The notes: a model not told the origin generated them from the letters alone. 64,000 nt of DNA from Archangiaceae bacterium (GCA_016714225.1 JADJNS010000008.1:372001-436000), one strand, 5' to 3'; counted from the first letter of the stretch, positions 6,188 through 15,572 are shown. Numbers and translations: made by a program.

Positions 6188-9148
6188 ATGCGCAGGTCGT
6201 TCATCATCGCAGGCACGGTCGCAGCCCTGCTCGGGGCCGCGGTAGCGTTCTGGCCCCGCGGCGACGGTAGAGATGCCGCCGACGCGAGCCCCGAAGTCGA
6301 GAAGGTGCCCGACTTTCAAGCCGTCGACGTCACCGCCCAGTCGCAAGAGGGGCTGACGTTGAGCGGCGTGGTGAAAGACCCCTCGGGCAACCCGGTGCGC
6401 GACGCCACCGTGTCGTTGGCGGCGGGTGGTCAGGCCAGCATCACCTCGCTCGAGTGCGGCGACTGCCGGCGCCAGCTCTTGAGCTGCCCGGCGCGCGAGT
6501 CGGGGCTCAAGGTTCAGAGCCTGATCGCCGCGAAGCGCGGAGAGCTCAGCCCCGCGCTCACCACCACCAGCGATGAGCACGGCCGGTTCCGCTTCGAGCA
6601 CCTGAGCGGGGTGAGCTTCACCCTGTGGGCCAGCGCGGCCGGCTTCGGCGAAGGCGTGAAAGAGCGCGCCGCCCCCGGAGACCCGGTCGAGCTCTTTCTC
6701 CCCCCGCTGCGCGCCCTGGCCGGCAAGCTCACCGACTCGGCCGGGCGGCCGGTGAACGGGCGGGTATACGCGGTCAGCCGCCGGGTGGCGCGCTACTACC
6801 AGGCGCAGGCCGACGATCAGGGCTTCTTCGAGCTCAAGGGGCTCGGCGAGGGCCCGTTCTACCTGCTCGCCGAAGCGCCGGGGAAGCTGCCCGCCGTGCG
6901 CCCGCAGGTGCAGGCCGGCCCCGAGCTGGTGAACCTGACGCTGCTCGACCCGCGCACGCTCGAGGTGTCGCTCACCCACGACGGCAAGCCCATCGACGGC
7001 ACGGTCAGCGTGTCGGCCGATCACGTCAAGCGCGAGGCGCCCACCAAGGCGGCGCTGGCGAAGTTCCTGGGGCTCTACCCCGACCGGGTGGTGGTCACCG
7101 CACGCGCCGGCGAGCTGTCGGCCGCGCCGCAGATGGTGTCGCTCGACCCGGCCGTCACCCACGTCACCCTCGAGCTCGAAAAGGGCGGCACCATCGCGGT
7201 GAACGTGCTCGACGAGTCGGGCGACGCGGTGCCGCAGCCCACCGTCACGCTGCTCGCCGCCAGCGGCGAGAAGGTGCTCGAGAAGCAGGCCGCCGCTGCC
7301 GAGACGGTGACCTTCGGGCCGATCGGGCCCGGCGAGTACAAGCTCGAGGGCAGCGCGCCGGGGTTCCTGAAGGGCGTGATCCCCGTCACCGTGGGCACCT
7401 CGCAGACCTCGGTGGTGCTCACCCTCAACAAGGGCACCACCATCGCCGGCCGGGTGCTCGACGAGTACGGGCGCGCGGCGCCGGGCGTGTCGGTGCTGAT
7501 CTCTCCCACCGGTGACTCGGTGCTCTCCGACCCCGGCGGTGCGTTTCTCGCCCGGGTGCCGTCGCCCGGCCTGTACGCGCTGCACGCCCACCACTCCGAC
7601 TGGGGAGGCGGCCAGAAACAGGTCACCGCGCCGGCCGCCGGTGTCGAGCTGCAGCTCGAGCCGCGGGCGGGCGTGGCGGTGACGGTGTTGGCCTCGGGCC
7701 GCCGCGTCGAGGGCGCCAACGCGGTGATGTTCATCGACCGCGAGGGCAACTTCCGCAACGACCGGCCCAGCGGCGCCGACGGCGTGGTGCTGATGCGCGG
7801 GCTGCCTGCCGGCACCTACACGCTGCTCGCCGCGCACCCCGACTACCTGCCCAGCGAGCGCCAGACGGTGGTGGTGAGCGAGAGCCAGCTCTTGCAGGTG
7901 ACCGCCGAGCTCAAAGACGGCGCGTCGGTGCTGGGGCAGGTGGTCGATCAGGTCGGCGCGCCGGTGCCGGGCGTGGCGATCGGCGTGGTGCCTCGCGGCG
8001 CCGAGCCGGTGGTGAGCGACGCGCAGGGCAGGTTCGAGCTCAAGCCGCTGCGGCCCAAGGGCGCGTACTCGGTGAAGGTGAACCAGCGCGGGTTCGACCA
8101 GGTGAACCGGGTGCTCGCGGTCGGCGGCGGCCCCGAGGTCAAGGTGGTGGTGCACCGGCAGCCGGTGTTTCGCGGCCGGGTGGTGAGCGAGGGCCGGCCG
8201 GTGAAGCACTTTCGCGTCGACGACCACGAGGTCGACAGCGCCGACGGCCGCTTCGAGCTGCCGCTGCCCGCCACCGAAGAGCGCGTCATCTTCTCGGTCG
8301 AGTCTCCGGGCTACGAGCCGCTGATGGCCGACCGCCCGGTCTCGCCCGACCTCGGAGATCTCGAGCTCAAGAAGGCGCCCAGCTTCGCCGGCTTCGTGCA
8401 CGACGAGGGCGGCGCCCCGGTGCCCGACGCGGTGGTGGGCTGCGAGCAGTGCGAGCAGTCGACCCTGAGCGGCCCCGACGGCCGCTTCACGCTGTCGAAC
8501 CCCCCTTTCCTGAAGAGCTTCACCGTCACCGCGCGCAAGGGCCGGCGGTCGGCCTCACGCGAGGTCTCGAGCGGCGGCGGCGGCAACATCGACCTCACCC
8601 TCAAGGCCGGCACCCAGCTCACCGGGGGCGCCTGGCTGGCCGACGGCCGCCCCGCGAGCGGGGTCGAGATTCAGGGCATCGGCACCGACAGCGCCGAGCC
8701 GGTCTCGGTGGTCACCGGCGCCGACGGCTCGTACACGCTCGAGCTGCCCGCCGGCACCTACCGCTTCGCGCTCTCGCAAGCCCGGCTCAAGCCCAACGAG
8801 GCGCAGGCGATCATCGCGCGGGTGCAGAGCGACTCGTCGCACCTCGACTTCGGGCCCGCGCCAGGCACCTCGAGCGTGACGGTGCGGGTGGCGCCGCAGC
8901 GGGGCTACGCGCTGTGGCTGGTGCGCGGTGCAGTGCCCGGGGTGGGAAACCCGCCGCTCGAGCTCTTGCGCAGCGAGTACGCGCAGCTGGTGTACCAGCC
9001 CACCGAGCCGCAGGTGACCTTTCGCGGACTGAGGCCCGGGCCTTACACCCTGGTGTGGGCCAGCTTCCATGCCGAGTCGACCGGTGGTCCGCTGGTGGTT
9101 CCGATCGACGTTCCGTCGTCTCAAACCGAAGTCTCGCTGGTGCGCTGA
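6188..9148 (+). CDS. Giant carboxypeptidase-regulatory-like repeat protein, copy 1
   Basis: This 986-residue protein has an N-terminal membrane helix or signal (residues 4-22). It is followed by about ten carboxypeptidase-D regulatory-like (transthyretin-fold) repeats, recognised by recurring G-x-V-x-D-x-x-G-x-P-V-x-G-A and D-x-x-G-x-F-x-L signatures. Examples are LSGVVKDPSGNPVRDATV and GRVLDEYGRAAPGVSV. Two Cys-x-x-Cys motifs occur: CGDC with a further Cys inside the first repeat, and CEQC near residue 750. Such repeats are beta-sandwich adhesion or scaffold modules, probably outside the cytoplasmic membrane. A paralog starts four bases after the stop. No enzymatic domain is present and the ligand is unknown. 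Confidence 0.85.
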   Translation: MRRSFIIAGTVAALLGAAVAFWPRGDGRDAADASPEVEKVPDFQAVDVTAQSQEGLTLSGVVKDPSGNPVRDATVSLAAGGQASITSLECGDCRRQLLSCPARESGLKVQSLIAAKRGELSPALTTTSDEHGRFRFEHLSGVSFTLWASAAGFGEGVKERAAPGDPVELFLPPLRALAGKLTDSAGRPVNGRVYAVSRRVARYYQAQADDQGFFELKGLGEGPFYLLAEAPGKLPAVRPQVQAGPELVNLTLLDPRTLEVSLTHDGKPIDGTVSVSADHVKREAPTKAALAKFLGLYPDRVVVTARAGELSAAPQMVSLDPAVTHVTLELEKGGTIAVNVLDESGDAVPQPTVTLLAASGEKVLEKQAAAAETVTFGPIGPGEYKLEGSAPGFLKGVIPVTVGTSQTSVVLTLNKGTTIAGRVLDEYGRAAPGVSVLISPTGDSVLSDPGGAFLARVPSPGLYALHAHHSDWGGGQKQVTAPAAGVELQLEPRAGVAVTVLASGRRVEGANAVMFIDREGNFRNDRPSGADGVVLMRGLPAGTYTLLAAHPDYLPSERQTVVVSESQLLQVTAELKDGASVLGQVVDQVGAPVPGVAIGVVPRGAEPVVSDAQGRFELKPLRPKGAYSVKVNQRGFDQVNRVLAVGGGPEVKVVVHRQPVFRGRVVSEGRPVKHFRVDDHEVDSADGRFELPLPATEERVIFSVESPGYEPLMADRPVSPDLGDLELKKAPSFAGFVHDEGGAPVPDAVVGCEQCEQSTLSGPDGRFTLSNPPFLKSFTVTARKGRRSASREVSSGGGGNIDLTLKAGTQLTGGAWLADGRPASGVEIQGIGTDSAEPVSVVTGADGSYTLELPAGTYRFALSQARLKPNEAQAIIARVQSDSSHLDFGPAPGTSSVTVRVAPQRGYALWLVRGAVPGVGNPPLELLRSEYAQLVYQPTEPQVTFRGLRPGPYTLVWASFHAESTGGPLVVPIDVPSSQTEVSLVR

Positions 9149-9151
9149 CGC

Positions 9152-12100
9152 GTGGAGGTTGGCTTCAGAGGGGTTCTGGTCGCGGCGCTGCTCCTCGCAG
9201 TGCTGGGCGGAGCCATCGCCTACTCGCTCTGGCCCGAGACCGACGGCGGCAAGAGCGAGCCGGCAGAAGAGCACCACAAGTCGCTCGACGAGCGGCTGGC
9301 CGAGCTCGAGAAGCAGCAAGGCTCGCTCGCCGACGCCGGGGTGGCCGCGCTCGAGGGCGACGTGCGAGGCCCCGATGGCCGGCCGGTGCCCGCGGCCGAG
9401 GTGTGGGTCACCGCCGGCCAGGCCGGCACCGTGCTCGAGGGGCTCAGCTGCGAGGTGTGCGGTGCGGCGCTCATCGACTGCGCGGCGATCGAGTCGGCGC
9501 GCGAGGTGCTGCAGCTGGCGCGCGCCGGAAAGCTCACCCCCAAGCCGCTGGCCAGCACCCGCACCGACGCCGCCGGGCACTTCCGCTTCGAGAGCGTGCC
9601 CGCCACCGGGCTCGAGGTGCGTGCCCGCGCGCCGGGGCTCGACGAGGGCTCGACGTTCGCCGACCCGGGCGCCGGCCCCGACGATGAAGACGGCGCGCCC
9701 GAGCCGGTGGTGGTGCTGCTCTCGGCGCCGCAGCGGTTCAGCATCGCGGTGGTCGACGCCGACGAGAAGCCGGTGCGCGGCGCTCGCGTGACGGTGCTCG
9801 ATCGCGAGCGCGGCACGGTGCGCGACCTCACCTCTGACGATCGCGGTCAGGTCGAGCTGGTGACCGGTGCCGACGCGATGCTGTGGCTGCTCGCCGAAGC
9901 GCCCGGCTACCTGCCCACCGTGATGCACGACCTCTACCTGGGCAACAGCGACGACTCGGAAGAGGGAACCTTGCCCACCGTGCGGCTCGAGCGGCCGCAT
10001 CGGCTGAGGGTCGAGACGCGTCTGTCGGGGCAGCTGGTCGACGCCAAGGTCGAGCTGACCGGGGGAGCTCACCCGCACCGGTTGACCGCCAAGGGCGGGG
10101 TGGCGCTGTTCGAGCAGCTGGCCAGCGGCTCGTTCGAGGTCTCGGCCTCGTACGAGAAGTACGTCTCGCCCAGGCAGGCGGTCGAGCTCGACGAAGACGA
10201 GAAGGTGGTGCGCGTCGACCTGAGGCCCGCGGCGCGGCTCAGCGTGGGGGTGGTCAATGAGCGGGGCGAGCCGATCTCCGACGCGCGCGTCACCGTCGAC
10301 GGCTACGGCAACTCGGACACCCAAGACACCGACGAGAGCGGGGCGCTGGTGGTGTTCGAGAACCTCGCCGAGGGCTCGTACCAGGTGCACGTCGAGAAGG
10401 CCGGCCGCCGCGACGCGCAGCGCCGCGTCGACGTGCACGCCGGCGACAACCACCTCGAGGTGGCCCTCGAGGCGGCCAGCATGCTGGCGGGCAAGGTGGT
10501 CGACGCCGAGGGCAAGCCGGTGCCGGGCGCCACCGTCGAGCTGGTCTCGCAGATTCACGAGGCGTCGGCGACCACCACCAGCGACGAGGGCACCTTCGAG
10601 CTGCAGGTCGACGAGCCGGGCACCTACCGCGTTCGCGCCAAGGAGCCGCAGCTCGGCCAGGTGGTGGCGCAGGTCACCGCGCCAGACGAGCAGGTGGTGC
10701 TCAAGCTCGAGCCCCTGGCGCGCATCGAGGTGCACGTGCTGGCCGAGCACAACCCGCTGCGCGGCACCTACGTCTCGGTGTTCGGGGTGGGCGCCGCGTC
10801 GGACGACAGCGGCACCGCGGTCACCGACGATCACGGGGTGGCGAAGCTCGCCGGCCTGCGCGGCGGCGAGTACCTCGTCAACGTCGAGCAGACGGGCTTT
10901 CAGCGCGCCGAGCCCAGGTCGGTGACGGTGGCGCCCAACGCACGGGTCGAGGTGACCATCAACCTCGAGCGCGGCGTCGAGATCTCCGGCCGGGTGATCG
11001 ACGAGCAGGGGCGGCCGGTGGTCAACGCCGACGTGCACACCGTCGCCGAGCCCAAGGCCGAGCCCGCCAAGGCCGGCGCGGCTGGCGCGGCTGGCGCGGC
11101 GAAGAAAGAAGACGCCGCTCCACCCGAGACCTTCAACGCGTACACCGACGAGAGCGGCGACTTCACCCTCGAGGGCTTGAAGCCCGGCCACACCTACGCG
11201 CTGGCGGCATCGAGCGAAGAGAAGGCCACCCGTGGCACGGTGAAGGTGAAGGCGCCCGCGAGCGGCGTGACGCTCAAGCTCGAGGCGCTGCCGGGCGTGA
11301 AGGGGCGGGTGCTCGACGAGAAGGGGCAGCCGGTGCAGACCTTTCGCATCGACGGAAAAGACTTCGACTCACCCGACGGCCGCTTCGTGGTCGGCCGCGA
11401 GCCCGACGCCGACGGCAAGCTGTATCTGAACGTCGACGCCGACGGCTTCGAGAGCCTCTCGATCGAGCGCGAGCCCACCGAAGACGTCGGAGACCTGACC
11501 CTGAAGAAGTCGCCGCTGCTGCACGGCACGGTGATCGACGCTCGCGGGCAGCCGGTGGCGGGCGCCGAGGTGACCTGTGATCAGTGCATCGACTCGACCA
11601 CCAGCGGGTCGGACGGCGCGTTCTCGCTGCAGGTCTCGCAGACTTCGCCCGAGCCCACCGTGACCGCGACGCGGCTGAGCGAGCGCGGCAAGACCAAGGC
11701 GTCGGCCAACGGCGCCTCGGTGGTGGTCAAGCTCGAGCCGCCGGTGCGGGTCGAGGGCGTGGTGAAAGACCCCACCGGCAAGCCGGTGGCGGCGCGCATC
11801 ACCGTGCGCGAGATCAACGGCGGTGAAGAAGAGCGGCTCGACTCGGGCCCCGATGGCCGCTTCGAGCTCGATCTCCCCGAGGGCCTGTGGATGTTCATCA
11901 CCCGCATGTCGGCGACCGGGCAGACGGTGAGGGTGGTGCCGCCCAAGACCTTCGTGACCCTGGGGGCCCCCCCCGGCACCTGCGCGGTGACCATCACCGT
12001 GAGCGAGCCGGTGGGCGACGCGTGGCTGGTGCCGGGCGAGCCGGCGGGGGTGCCGCTCGATCAGCTCGACGACGATGGGCTGTACGCCGGCGCGGTCGCG

Positions 12101-12784
12101 TTGGATCTGCCCTTGCCCAACCGCCCGATTCGCTCGGCCGGGCTGCAGTGCGGCGTGTACACGCTCATCACCACCGACTCTTCGGGCGTGCGCCGCGAGC
12201 GCGTCGACGTGCGCACCAGCGAGTCGACCTACGTGCTGCCTCCCGCTCCGCCAGGGCCCTCGGCCGCCAACAACTACCGGCAGCGATCACACCCAAAAGC
12301 CCCAGTGATGGCGGGGTGGATCGCCGGCAGCCGGTGCGGCAACCAATCGGTCATGCACCTGCTCCTCGTCCTCCCCCTGCTTTCCCTTGGCCAGCTGACC
12401 TTGAGCGACGGGGACAAAGAGGTGCGGCTGGGGTGGGACGGGCTGACCCTGAAGAGCGGCAGCAAAGAGGTGCAGCTGTCGGGCGCGGGCGCGGTGGGCA
12501 AGAGCGACGGCGGCACCGCGTTCACTGGCATCGCGCAGTCGAAAGACCATGCCTGCAGAGAGGGCGAAGACATCGACGTCGGTGGCACCAACAACCACGT
12601 CACGCTCACCGGTCGCTGTGGCGCGGTGACGGTGGCCGGCATCGGGAACCAGGTCACGCTCGAGAGCGCGAGTGAGATCGAGGTCGACGGGCGCAGCAAT
12701 ACGGTGAGCTACCGCAAGGGAGAGCCGAAGATCTCCAAGCCCGGAGCCGGCGCCCAGGTCTTCAAGCTGGTGGCCTCGAAGTAG
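9152..12784 (+). CDS. Giant carboxypeptidase-regulatory-like repeat protein fused to a DUF3060 region, copy 2
   Basis: The product is 1210 residues. Residues 7-25 form a membrane helix. About a dozen carboxypeptidase-regulatory-like repeats follow to about residue 1035, with CEVC plus a Cys and later CDQC at positions equivalent to the upstream paralog. An Ala-rich 9-nt repeat lies near base 11080. After a short linker the frame runs on into residues 1067-1210. These begin MHLLLVLPLLSLGQLTLS, a typical signal peptide, and continue into a DUF3060-like region with repeated VGGTNNHVTL and GIGNQVTL units. The paralog ends before the linker. This is either a true fusion or two genes, the second starting at ATG 12352, joined by loss of a stop. 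Confidence 0.8.
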   Translation: MEVGFRGVLVAALLLAVLGGAIAYSLWPETDGGKSEPAEEHHKSLDERLAELEKQQGSLADAGVAALEGDVRGPDGRPVPAAEVWVTAGQAGTVLEGLSCEVCGAALIDCAAIESAREVLQLARAGKLTPKPLASTRTDAAGHFRFESVPATGLEVRARAPGLDEGSTFADPGAGPDDEDGAPEPVVVLLSAPQRFSIAVVDADEKPVRGARVTVLDRERGTVRDLTSDDRGQVELVTGADAMLWLLAEAPGYLPTVMHDLYLGNSDDSEEGTLPTVRLERPHRLRVETRLSGQLVDAKVELTGGAHPHRLTAKGGVALFEQLASGSFEVSASYEKYVSPRQAVELDEDEKVVRVDLRPAARLSVGVVNERGEPISDARVTVDGYGNSDTQDTDESGALVVFENLAEGSYQVHVEKAGRRDAQRRVDVHAGDNHLEVALEAASMLAGKVVDAEGKPVPGATVELVSQIHEASATTTSDEGTFELQVDEPGTYRVRAKEPQLGQVVAQVTAPDEQVVLKLEPLARIEVHVLAEHNPLRGTYVSVFGVGAASDDSGTAVTDDHGVAKLAGLRGGEYLVNVEQTGFQRAEPRSVTVAPNARVEVTINLERGVEISGRVIDEQGRPVVNADVHTVAEPKAEPAKAGAAGAAGAAKKEDAAPPETFNAYTDESGDFTLEGLKPGHTYALAASSEEKATRGTVKVKAPASGVTLKLEALPGVKGRVLDEKGQPVQTFRIDGKDFDSPDGRFVVGREPDADGKLYLNVDADGFESLSIEREPTEDVGDLTLKKSPLLHGTVIDARGQPVAGAEVTCDQCIDSTTSGSDGAFSLQVSQTSPEPTVTATRLSERGKTKASANGASVVVKLEPPVRVEGVVKDPTGKPVAARITVREINGGEEERLDSGPDGRFELDLPEGLWMFITRMSATGQTVRVVPPKTFVTLGAPPGTCAVTITVSEPVGDAWLVPGEPAGVPLDQLDDDGLYAGAVALDLPLPNRPIRSAGLQCGVYTLITTDSSGVRRERVDVRTSESTYVLPPAPPGPSAANNYRQRSHPKAPVMAGWIAGSRCGNQSVMHLLLVLPLLSLGQLTLSDGDKEVRLGWDGLTLKSGSKEVQLSGAGAVGKSDGGTAFTGIAQSKDHACREGEDIDVGGTNNHVTLTGRCGAVTVAGIGNQVTLESASEIEVDGRSNTVSYRKGEPKISKPGAGAQVFKLVASK

Positions 12785-12859
12785 CCCGCGCCGCGTCAGG
12801 AACAGCTCGGGCGCTGGTTCGACAAGGGCAGGTTTGGGTTCAGGGTCAGGTGTCGTCAG

Positions 12860-12883
12860 GGCAGGGTTTGCCCATGCCCTGCC
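12860..12883. terminator. Terminator-like hairpin before coaBC
   Basis: GGCAGGG at 12860-12866 pairs with CCCTGCC at 12877-12883 across a ten-base loop, 75 bases after the preceding stop. No T-run follows, so termination is only a possibility. The bases just before it (GGTTCAGGGTCAGG) resemble the arm of the 5.8-kb inverted repeat. Confidence 0.35.
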
Positions 12884-12984
12884 GAGCTTGCCGGCGTCAG
12901 ATGAAAGCCCGTCGGCCCTGCCAAAGTCTCGGCGCCCCGCGGTCGTAGCTTTCCCCCGCCCACAGCGGTACGTGTCTCGAGCAG

Positions 12985-14172
12985 ATGAGCTCGTCGGGTT
13001 ACCTGCGTGGCCGCCGCATCGCCCTCTGCGTCGGCGGAGGCATCGCCGCCTACAAGACCGCCGATCTCACCCGCGAGCTCATGCGCGCCGGCGCCACGGT
13101 GCGCATCGCGATGACGCCCGCCGCGCGCGAGTTCATCACCCCGCTGACCTTGCAATCGCTGAGCGGGCACCCGGTGTTCACCGACCCCTTCGACCCGGCG
13201 CAAGACTCGAGCTTCGGCCACCTGCACCTGCCGCGCTGGGCCGACGCGTTCGTGATCGCTCCGGCGACGGCCGATCTGCTCGCCCGCATTCGCGCCGGCA
13301 TGGGCAACGACGCCGTCACCACCGCGCTGCTCGCCTTCAGAGGCCCGGTGCTGCTCGCGCCGGCGATGAACACCGCGATGTGGGAGAACCCGGTCACGAA
13401 GGCGAACGTCGCCGCGCTGCTGGCCGACCGCCGCTTCCGCATGGTCGGGCCCGACGTGGGGCCGCTCGCCGACGGAGACGTGGGCGCCGGCCGCCTCGCC
13501 GAGCTGCCCAAGATCGTGGCCGCCGCCGCCGCGCTCGCCGAGGCCGGGCCGCTCGCCGGCAAGCGCGTGCTGCTCACCGCCGGCCCCACTCGCGAGCACC
13601 TCGACCCGGTGCGCTACCTCTCGAACCCCAGCAGCGGAAAGATGGGGCTGGCCCTCGCCGACGCCGCCCGCGCGCGCGGCGCCCACGTGACCGTGGTGCT
13701 GGGGCCGGTCAGCGAGCCGGTGCCCGACGGCCTCGAGGTGGTGCGGGTGGTGAGCGCCGACGAGATGCACGCCGCGGTGATGCAGCGGCTCGACGGGGTC
13801 GACGTGTTCCTCGCCTGCGCCGCGGTGAGCGACTTCAAGCCGGCCCAGCGCGCCGCACAGAAGGTGAAGAAAGACGCGGCGCCTGCCCAGCTCGAGCTGG
13901 TGCGCAATCCCGACATTCTGCTCGAGGCCAGCGCGAAGCTGCAGGGCAGGGCGCTGATCATCGGCTTTGCCGCCGAGTCGGAAGAGGTGCTCGCCCACGC
14001 CCAGAAGAAGCTCGCCGCCAAGAAGCTCGACTTCATCGTGGCCAATGACACCCGCGCCTTCGAGGCCAGCACCAACGCGGTCACCGTGCTGGGCAAAGAC
14101 GGCAGCGTGAAAGAGCTGCAGGGCGAGAAGCGTGATCTCGCCGCGAAAATCTGGGAGACCGTGTGCCGATGA
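12985..14172 (+). CDS. coaBC: Bifunctional phosphopantothenoylcysteine decarboxylase / phosphopantothenate-cysteine ligase
   Basis: This 395-residue protein makes 4'-phosphopantetheine for coenzyme A. The CoaB half joins cysteine to phosphopantothenate and the CoaC half decarboxylates the product using FMN. The N-terminal flavoprotein shows GGGIAAYK near residue 15, a catalytic His in HLHLPRW, PATAD, and the substrate clamp PAMNTAMWENP. The C-terminal ligase shows AGPTREHLDPVRYLSN, PSSGKMG and CAAVSDFKP. The length is normal for the fusion. The stop overlaps the next ATG (ATGA). coaD, which acts next in the pathway, lies 15 kb away and is not linked. Confidence 0.97.
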   Translation: MSSSGYLRGRRIALCVGGGIAAYKTADLTRELMRAGATVRIAMTPAAREFITPLTLQSLSGHPVFTDPFDPAQDSSFGHLHLPRWADAFVIAPATADLLARIRAGMGNDAVTTALLAFRGPVLLAPAMNTAMWENPVTKANVAALLADRRFRMVGPDVGPLADGDVGAGRLAELPKIVAAAAALAEAGPLAGKRVLLTAGPTREHLDPVRYLSNPSSGKMGLALADAARARGAHVTVVLGPVSEPVPDGLEVVRVVSADEMHAAVMQRLDGVDVFLACAAVSDFKPAQRAAQKVKKDAAPAQLELVRNPDILLEASAKLQGRALIIGFAAESEEVLAHAQKKLAAKKLDFIVANDTRAFEASTNAVTVLGKDGSVKELQGEKRDLAAKIWETVCR

Positions 14173-14930
14173 GCACCGAGCTCGAAGAGATCGCCCAAGA
14201 GCTTCGCCGTCACCTCGCCTGGCAGGAGTCCGACGGCACGCGCGTCATCTTGAAGAACCCGGCGCCCCCTGCGCCTGCTGCGGCGCCCGTCGCGCCTTCT
14301 GCGCCGGTCTCGGCCCAGGCGCCGGTCGCCGCCCAGGCCCCGGCGCGCGACGATGGCCCGCCCGCCAAGACGCTCGACCAGGTGCGGCAAGAGCTGGGCG
14401 ACTGCAAGCGCTGCAAGCTGTGCAACGGCCGCACCCAGATCGTCTACGGCGTGGGCAACCCGCGCGCCGAGCTGGTGTTCGTGGGCGAGGGCCCGGGCGC
14501 CGATGAAGACGCGCAGGGCGTGCCGTTCGTGGGCAAGGCGGGGCAGCTGCTCACCAAGATGATCGAGGCGATGCAGTTCAAGCGCGACGACGTCTACATC
14601 TGCAACGTCGTGAAGTGCCGCCCACCCAACAACCGCAACCCTGAAGCAGACGAGATCGAGGCCTGTGAGCCGTTCTTGAAGGCGCAGCTGGCCGCGATTC
14701 GGCCCAAGGTGATCGTCGCGCTCGGCAAGTTCGCCGCGCAGACCCTGCTGCGCGACGCCACGCCCATCACCCGGCTGCGCGGCCAGTGGCGCGAGTACCA
14801 GGGCATACCCCTGATGCCGACCTTCCACCCTGCGTACCTGCTGCGCTCGCCCGAAGAGAAGGGCAAGGCCTGGTCCGATCTACAGGAAGTGATGAAGCGC
14901 TTCGGTCTCGCCACGCCGAAGAAGGCGTAG
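14169..14930 (+). CDS. Uracil-DNA glycosylase, type-4-like, iron-sulfur
   Basis: This 253-residue protein excises uracil from DNA to start base-excision repair. An Ala/Pro-rich N-terminal arm (about 60 residues) precedes the catalytic core. The core has four Cys suited to a 4Fe-4S cluster (CKRCKLC, CNVVKC and EACEPF supply the candidates), the motif GEGPGADEDAQGVPFVGKAG, the KCRPPNNRNP loop and the C-terminal HPAYLLR. ATG 14169 overlaps the coaBC stop and is preferred; an in-frame GTG lies two codons earlier. Acidic residues in the first motif make type 4 more likely than type 5, but the subfamily is an inference. It is probably co-transcribed with coaBC. Confidence 0.93.
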   Translation: MSTELEEIAQELRRHLAWQESDGTRVILKNPAPPAPAAAPVAPSAPVSAQAPVAAQAPARDDGPPAKTLDQVRQELGDCKRCKLCNGRTQIVYGVGNPRAELVFVGEGPGADEDAQGVPFVGKAGQLLTKMIEAMQFKRDDVYICNVVKCRPPNNRNPEADEIEACEPFLKAQLAAIRPKVIVALGKFAAQTLLRDATPITRLRGQWREYQGIPLMPTFHPAYLLRSPEEKGKAWSDLQEVMKRFGLATPKKA

Positions 14931-14952
14931 AGCGGCGAGGGGGCGCGAGCTC

Positions 14953-14972
14953 CAGGTCAGGGCGTTGACCTG
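14953..14972. terminator. Terminator-like hairpin after the glycosylase
   Basis: CAGGTCA at 14953-14959 pairs with TGACCTG at 14966-14972, with a six-base loop, 22 bases after the stop. It is not followed by T residues. The sequence TGACCTGCCCCAACC at 14966-14980 also occurs at 5948-5962, inside the spacer of the long inverted repeat. Confidence 0.4.
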
Positions 14973-15021
14973 CCCCAACCGCGAAGTCGTCCCCGATGCG
15001 TGTCCCGGCTAGATTCTCGCC

Positions 15022-15572
15022 GTGACCAAGGGCAGCGCGCAGGTGGGTGAGAAGCTGGTGTACCGCCCGGTGTTCGAGGCCTTCGTCGCCGGCCTGGCAG
15101 ATCGTTCGAGCCCGTCGTTTCACCTCGAGCTCGCCGCGCTCGGGGTCAACCTGCAGAAGCTGCTCCCCGGCTACCCGTACGAAGTGTGGGAAAGGCAGTG
15201 CTCTGCGGAGCGAGGCTCTTCACCGAGCTCGAGCGCCCGCAGGCCATCGCCGAGGTCGGCCGGCGCCTCACCCTGGCGACCATCGGCGCGAGCCCGGTCG
15301 GCAAGCACCTGCTCCCGCTGCTCAAGGTGATGGGCACCGGTCGCGCGCTTCGCCGCGTCTACTCGCACAGCACCGGCGAGAACTACAACGTCGTCTCTTT
15401 CGGCGCCGAGACCCCGCAGTCGCTCGAGATGCACATGACCGACGTGGGCAACATTCCCGACATGGCGCGCGGCTCGATCATCGGCATGGGTGAGTCGATG
15501 GGCATCTCGCTTCGCGCGCAGATCACCGCCTTCTCGGCCCCGCGCGTCACCTACCTCATCGAGTGGGGCTGA
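15022..15572 (+). pseudogene. DUF2378-family gene with a frameshift
   Basis: Two overlapping frames together encode one DUF2378-like protein of about 183 residues. The first, from GTG 15022, gives VYRPVFEAFVAGL through LPGYPYEVW. The second resumes as GKAVLCGARLFTELERPQAI and runs to the stop at 15572. The switch is at the short A-run 15191-15193; one extra base there would restore a single frame with plausible family sequence throughout. DUF2378 proteins (TIGR02265) are typical of Myxococcales and of unknown function. This may be real inactivation or a one-base error in the assembly. It is flanked by the glycosylase and an unrelated surface-protein gene. Confidence 0.8.

Noticed and set aside
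6167..8401. Long minus-strand open frame (744 codons) opposite the first repeat protein
   Set aside because: The product is dominated by His, Arg, Ala and Gly with no domain, and it mirrors the third-codon-position GC of the plus-strand gene. It is an antisense shadow.
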